A stretch of 9,494 nucleotides of DNA from Candidatus Poribacteria bacterium (GTDB lineage: Bacteria > Poribacteria > WGA-4E > WGA-3G): assembly GCA_009845505.1 (NCBI GenBank), contig VXZL01000335.1, positions 1-9,494 on the forward strand. Reading direction: 5' to 3'. This document shows positions 7,052 through 9,494 of the stretch, one piece after another; the stretch's first letter is position 1; every line of letters starts with the position of its first letter. The position numbers and the translations under genes were made by a program. The notes below the pieces were generated by a model, which saw only the letters and a program-made list of their open reading frames with translations, searched no databases and was not told the DNA's origin.

Positions 7052-9494
7052 TTAAATACCCCAGTTCGGGGCTTCATAACCGATAGACACGTTGACAATG
7101 TAAGGACACTGACCCTGTAGTGGACGCTCAGAGGAGGTTTGAATACCGACATCTGGGAGTACCACCTGCGAGGAGATTAACGCTGCGTTTGTGTTAATCG
7201 AGAAGTTGCTCAGTGCTGGTGTAATCACGCCCAAATTCTGACGGGCTTCTAACTCCAGACCGTAATTGTTCGCGGCATCAGCATTTTCATAAGTAATCCG
7301 AACTTCTGCCTGGGGTTGCACAATCTGCTCAATCGGTTTCTGGAAGCGTTTATAGAAGGCACTGACCGCTAAAACACCACCTATCTGTGGGAAAGCCTCC
7401 CAGCGGAAATCGTAGTTATCGATCTGCGTCCGCTCGAGTTCTGGGTTACCGAGGATTGTTCTACCACCGACGAAATCTGTAAATTCAAACGGAGCCAGTT
7501 CTCGGAAATCCGGACGTGTGATCGTCCGAGATGCCGCGAGACGCAAGTTCATCCGTTCTGTTAAGCGATACGTTAAGTTCGCACCCGGCAATAAGTCGAG
7601 CGTTTCCAAAACCGCTACAATCGGTTGTGCTGAGGCGGAGAACGGGTCGTAGGTCGTGACCTTTTGCGCTGAAGACTCCAAGCGTGTTCCCATCATGAAC
7701 TGCCATTTCGCGCGAATCGGCATATCAAGCATCAGGTAGCCTGCGTAGATAGCGTGATCTGCGAGGTAGTTATCAGTCGCACGCGTTGATTCTCGTAATT
7801 CAAAGACGCGAGGGGCAATGTTTTGGGTTTGGAAAAGGACTTCCGGTTGTGCAGATAGATCGACGGTCGTGTCTACTTGGTCAGAAGGCAGGAACCTGAA
7901 GCGACGTGCATCAAACGTACGGGATCTGTCCCGGAGGAGTCCACCAAATTTGAAGAGCCCTTCAGCACCGATCGGAATCTTCCAATCAGCACGGGCGTTG
8001 TATTCGTCGTCTTCAAGGTCGAAGAAGAATCTGCTACCGCTGTGTGTAACGTCGCGGAAGGTGTAGGTGCCGTCGCCGCGATCTTCGTAGATATTTTCGC
8101 GGGTATCCGGTTCATCTCGCGAGGCGCGGGAATATGTAAGCCGCCACTCTATAGAGACATCCGGCTGCTCTGGACCCGCCTCCAGTTCAGGTTCACCGAA
8201 ATTGAAGTCGTGTGTACCCGCGAGTTGCCCTGAGAAGAGTTGACGTTCAACATAGCGCAGACGCGTGCTCCGCATATCCGTATTTCTGTCAGCGTTGAAG
8301 CCTTCCCACGTCCGCGTCTCATCTTCAGCGGTATGTGTGAAAAGCGTCCGGACGCTGACTTGATGTTGCGGGGAGAACCGTAGACTTCCGTTCAACACAC
8401 TCCCCCAGTCTACTTCATTGCCACTCCGTTCAACCTTATAGGAAGTCACGGGTGAAAGCGTCTCGTTGATACCGATACGGAAGGCGTTGCGCACCTGTGT
8501 GCCGTAACTATGGCTATTCCCGTAAGAGATAACCCCTAAATAGCCGAACTCTTTACCCAAAAGGGTATTACTATTGCCGAGACTGAATTTGTAACCTTGG
8601 TTAACTGGGATGGATTGTCGTTCCGGGGACCAGACGTTGTCAAACGATTGTCCGAACTCTTGAATCTGTTCGGCGGTGAATCCTAACGGCGTAAAACGAC
8701 CGCGTTCCCGGATGGGTAAACCCGCCGCACGCGTTTCGACGATAGACGGCAGCGCTCGCGAACCGTCGTCGAACCCGAGAAAATCGAGACCACCGCCCGG
8801 GTACGTTAAACCGTCTTCGCCTGTCGCTTGTGTGTTAAAACCGCTCGACATTGATAGCGACATCATCAGTTCTTCGGGAAAATCTTTGGTGAAAACTTGA
8901 ACCGAGCCGCCCGCGAAACCGCCAGGCTGATCGGGTGAGAAGGTTTTCACCGTCTGTAAACTCGCCAGAAGGCTTGCCGGGAATATATCCATCGGCACGA
9001 CCCGTCGGTTCGGTTCAGGACTCGGAATCTCGACATTGTTAAGGAGCGTATTGCTGTAACGTTCTCCCAAGCCGCGGACAAATACATAACGACCGCCGAC
9101 AATACTAACACCTGTTACCCGTTTTATCGCCTCACCCGCAGAAGACGCTGGCAGGCGGCTAATTTCTTCTGTACTAATGCTATCCTCAATTCGCGATCTA
9201 CGCATCCGTTGTTCAAGGAGGCCGCGCTCACTCGCCTGGCTTAACTGGACGGGCATCTTAATCGCGTCAAGTTTGACCACTTGCGGCACCAGTAATATTT
9301 GCACGGGCTGTGGTGCTTCTGCCACGTTGACCTGAAAATCCGATATTACATAACTATTGTAAAACGGCGCGGTTGCCTGAATTCTGTGGGTACCACTTGG
9401 CAATTCAAATGAAAATGTACCTGCTTCATCGGTTGTTACCAGAATCTGTGTATCTATAACCCGAACGGTTACGCCAGCCAGCGGCTCTTGGGTT
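7052..9494 (-). CDS. TonB-dependent outer-membrane receptor, 5' partial, cut by an in-frame TAA
   Basis: Outer-membrane receptor that imports a ligand using TonB energy. The frame is open to the window edge, so the signal peptide and true start are missing; 813 residues are visible before a TAA. Visible residues 1 to about 75 form a carboxypeptidase-regulatory-like beta domain (LAGVTVRVIDT, DEAGTFSFELPSGTHRI). About 105-210 is the plug (EEISRLPASSAGEAIKRVTG, FVRGLGERYSNTLLNN, FSPDQPGGFAGGSVQVF). The rest is beta-barrel, with barrel motifs such as NLTYRLTERMNLRLAASRTI and RPDFRELAPFEFTDF. The frame ends in EAPNWGI then TAA at 7054-7052. The same frame continues for 83 more receptor-like codons (6800-7051), so the protein made lacks the last barrel strands and its C-terminal assembly signal unless the stop is read through. 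The TTG at 9403 is not a credible start, because the domain begins upstream of it. It is first in the visible order of the four-gene cluster. The substrate is unknown. Confidence 0.9.
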   Translation of the reverse strand, partial: TQEPLAGVTVRVIDTQILVTTDEAGTFSFELPSGTHRIQATAPFYNSYVISDFQVNVAEAPQPVQILLVPQVVKLDAIKMPVQLSQASERGLLEQRMRRSRIEDSISTEEISRLPASSAGEAIKRVTGVSIVGGRYVFVRGLGERYSNTLLNNVEIPSPEPNRRVVPMDIFPASLLASLQTVKTFSPDQPGGFAGGSVQVFTKDFPEELMMSLSMSSGFNTQATGEDGLTYPGGGLDFLGFDDGSRALPSIVETRAAGLPIRERGRFTPLGFTAEQIQEFGQSFDNVWSPERQSIPVNQGYKFSLGNSNTLLGKEFGYLGVISYGNSHSYGTQVRNAFRIGINETLSPVTSYKVERSGNEVDWGSVLNGSLRFSPQHQVSVRTLFTHTAEDETRTWEGFNADRNTDMRSTRLRYVERQLFSGQLAGTHDFNFGEPELEAGPEQPDVSIEWRLTYSRASRDEPDTRENIYEDRGDGTYTFRDVTHSGSRFFFDLEDDEYNARADWKIPIGAEGLFKFGGLLRDRSRTFDARRFRFLPSDQVDTTVDLSAQPEVLFQTQNIAPRVFELRESTRATDNYLADHAIYAGYLMLDMPIRAKWQFMMGTRLESSAQKVTTYDPFSASAQPIVAVLETLDLLPGANLTYRLTERMNLRLAASRTITRPDFRELAPFEFTDFVGGRTILGNPELERTQIDNYDFRWEAFPQIGGVLAVSAFYKRFQKPIEQIVQPQAEVRITYENADAANNYGLELEARQNLGVITPALSNFSINTNAALISSQVVLPDVGIQTSSERPLQGQCPYIVNVSIGYEAPNWGI

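Noticed and set aside
7052..7054. TAA reassigned to an amino acid in this organism
   Set aside because: TAA ends katG, the permease gene, the small lipoprotein gene and the receptor itself in the expected places.
6952..7152. Minus-strand reading frame across the receptor stop, suggesting a frameshift
   Set aside because: It is a shadow frame. Receptor homology continues after the TAA in the original frame (SAIAYNIFGRRLSE), so the lesion is a nonsense codon and not a frameshift.

Overview
The window looks like chromosomal DNA from a diderm (Gram-negative type) environmental bacterium. The diderm inference rests on a TonB-dependent outer-membrane receptor, a TonB-like energy transducer and two predicted lipoproteins. 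The intergenic DNA is rich in short palindromes of the form TAGG-stem-TTTCC(T/C)AA-stem and in short tandem repeats. From memory this style resembles Candidatus Poribacteria or a similar marine lineage, but that assignment is an inference and no marker gene in the window settles it.

Layout. 1-94: leader of katG. 95-2284 (+): catalase-peroxidase katG, intact with all catalytic residues. 2285-2504: repeat-bearing spacer with a large GC hairpin, two small palindromic repeat elements and a good sigma70-like promoter. 2505-3827 (+): UMF1/Atg22-type MFS permease, probably translated from a leaderless mRNA. 3828-3953: convergent junction made almost entirely of three different short-repeat types. 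3954-9494 (-): one co-oriented gene cluster. In transcription order it holds a TonB-dependent receptor (5' end outside the window), a beta-helix-like surface lipoprotein, a small lipoprotein-like protein of unknown function, and a TonB-like protein.

How the genes work together. KatG removes peroxide and is an independent unit. The permease has its own promoter and no evident link to katG. The four minus-strand genes look like a self-contained outer-membrane uptake module: receptor, secreted or surface accessory lipoproteins, and a dedicated TonB to power the receptor. ExbB and ExbD are not in the window and the substrate cannot be read from the sequence. The main anomaly is an in-frame TAA about 83 codons before the natural end of the receptor. 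The reading frame on both sides is otherwise intact and receptor-like, so this is a recent nonsense mutation, a sequence error, or readthrough.

No RNA gene, CRISPR array, insertion sequence or integrase was seen. There is no gene-free stretch longer than 300 bases; the longest is the 220-base katG-permease spacer.
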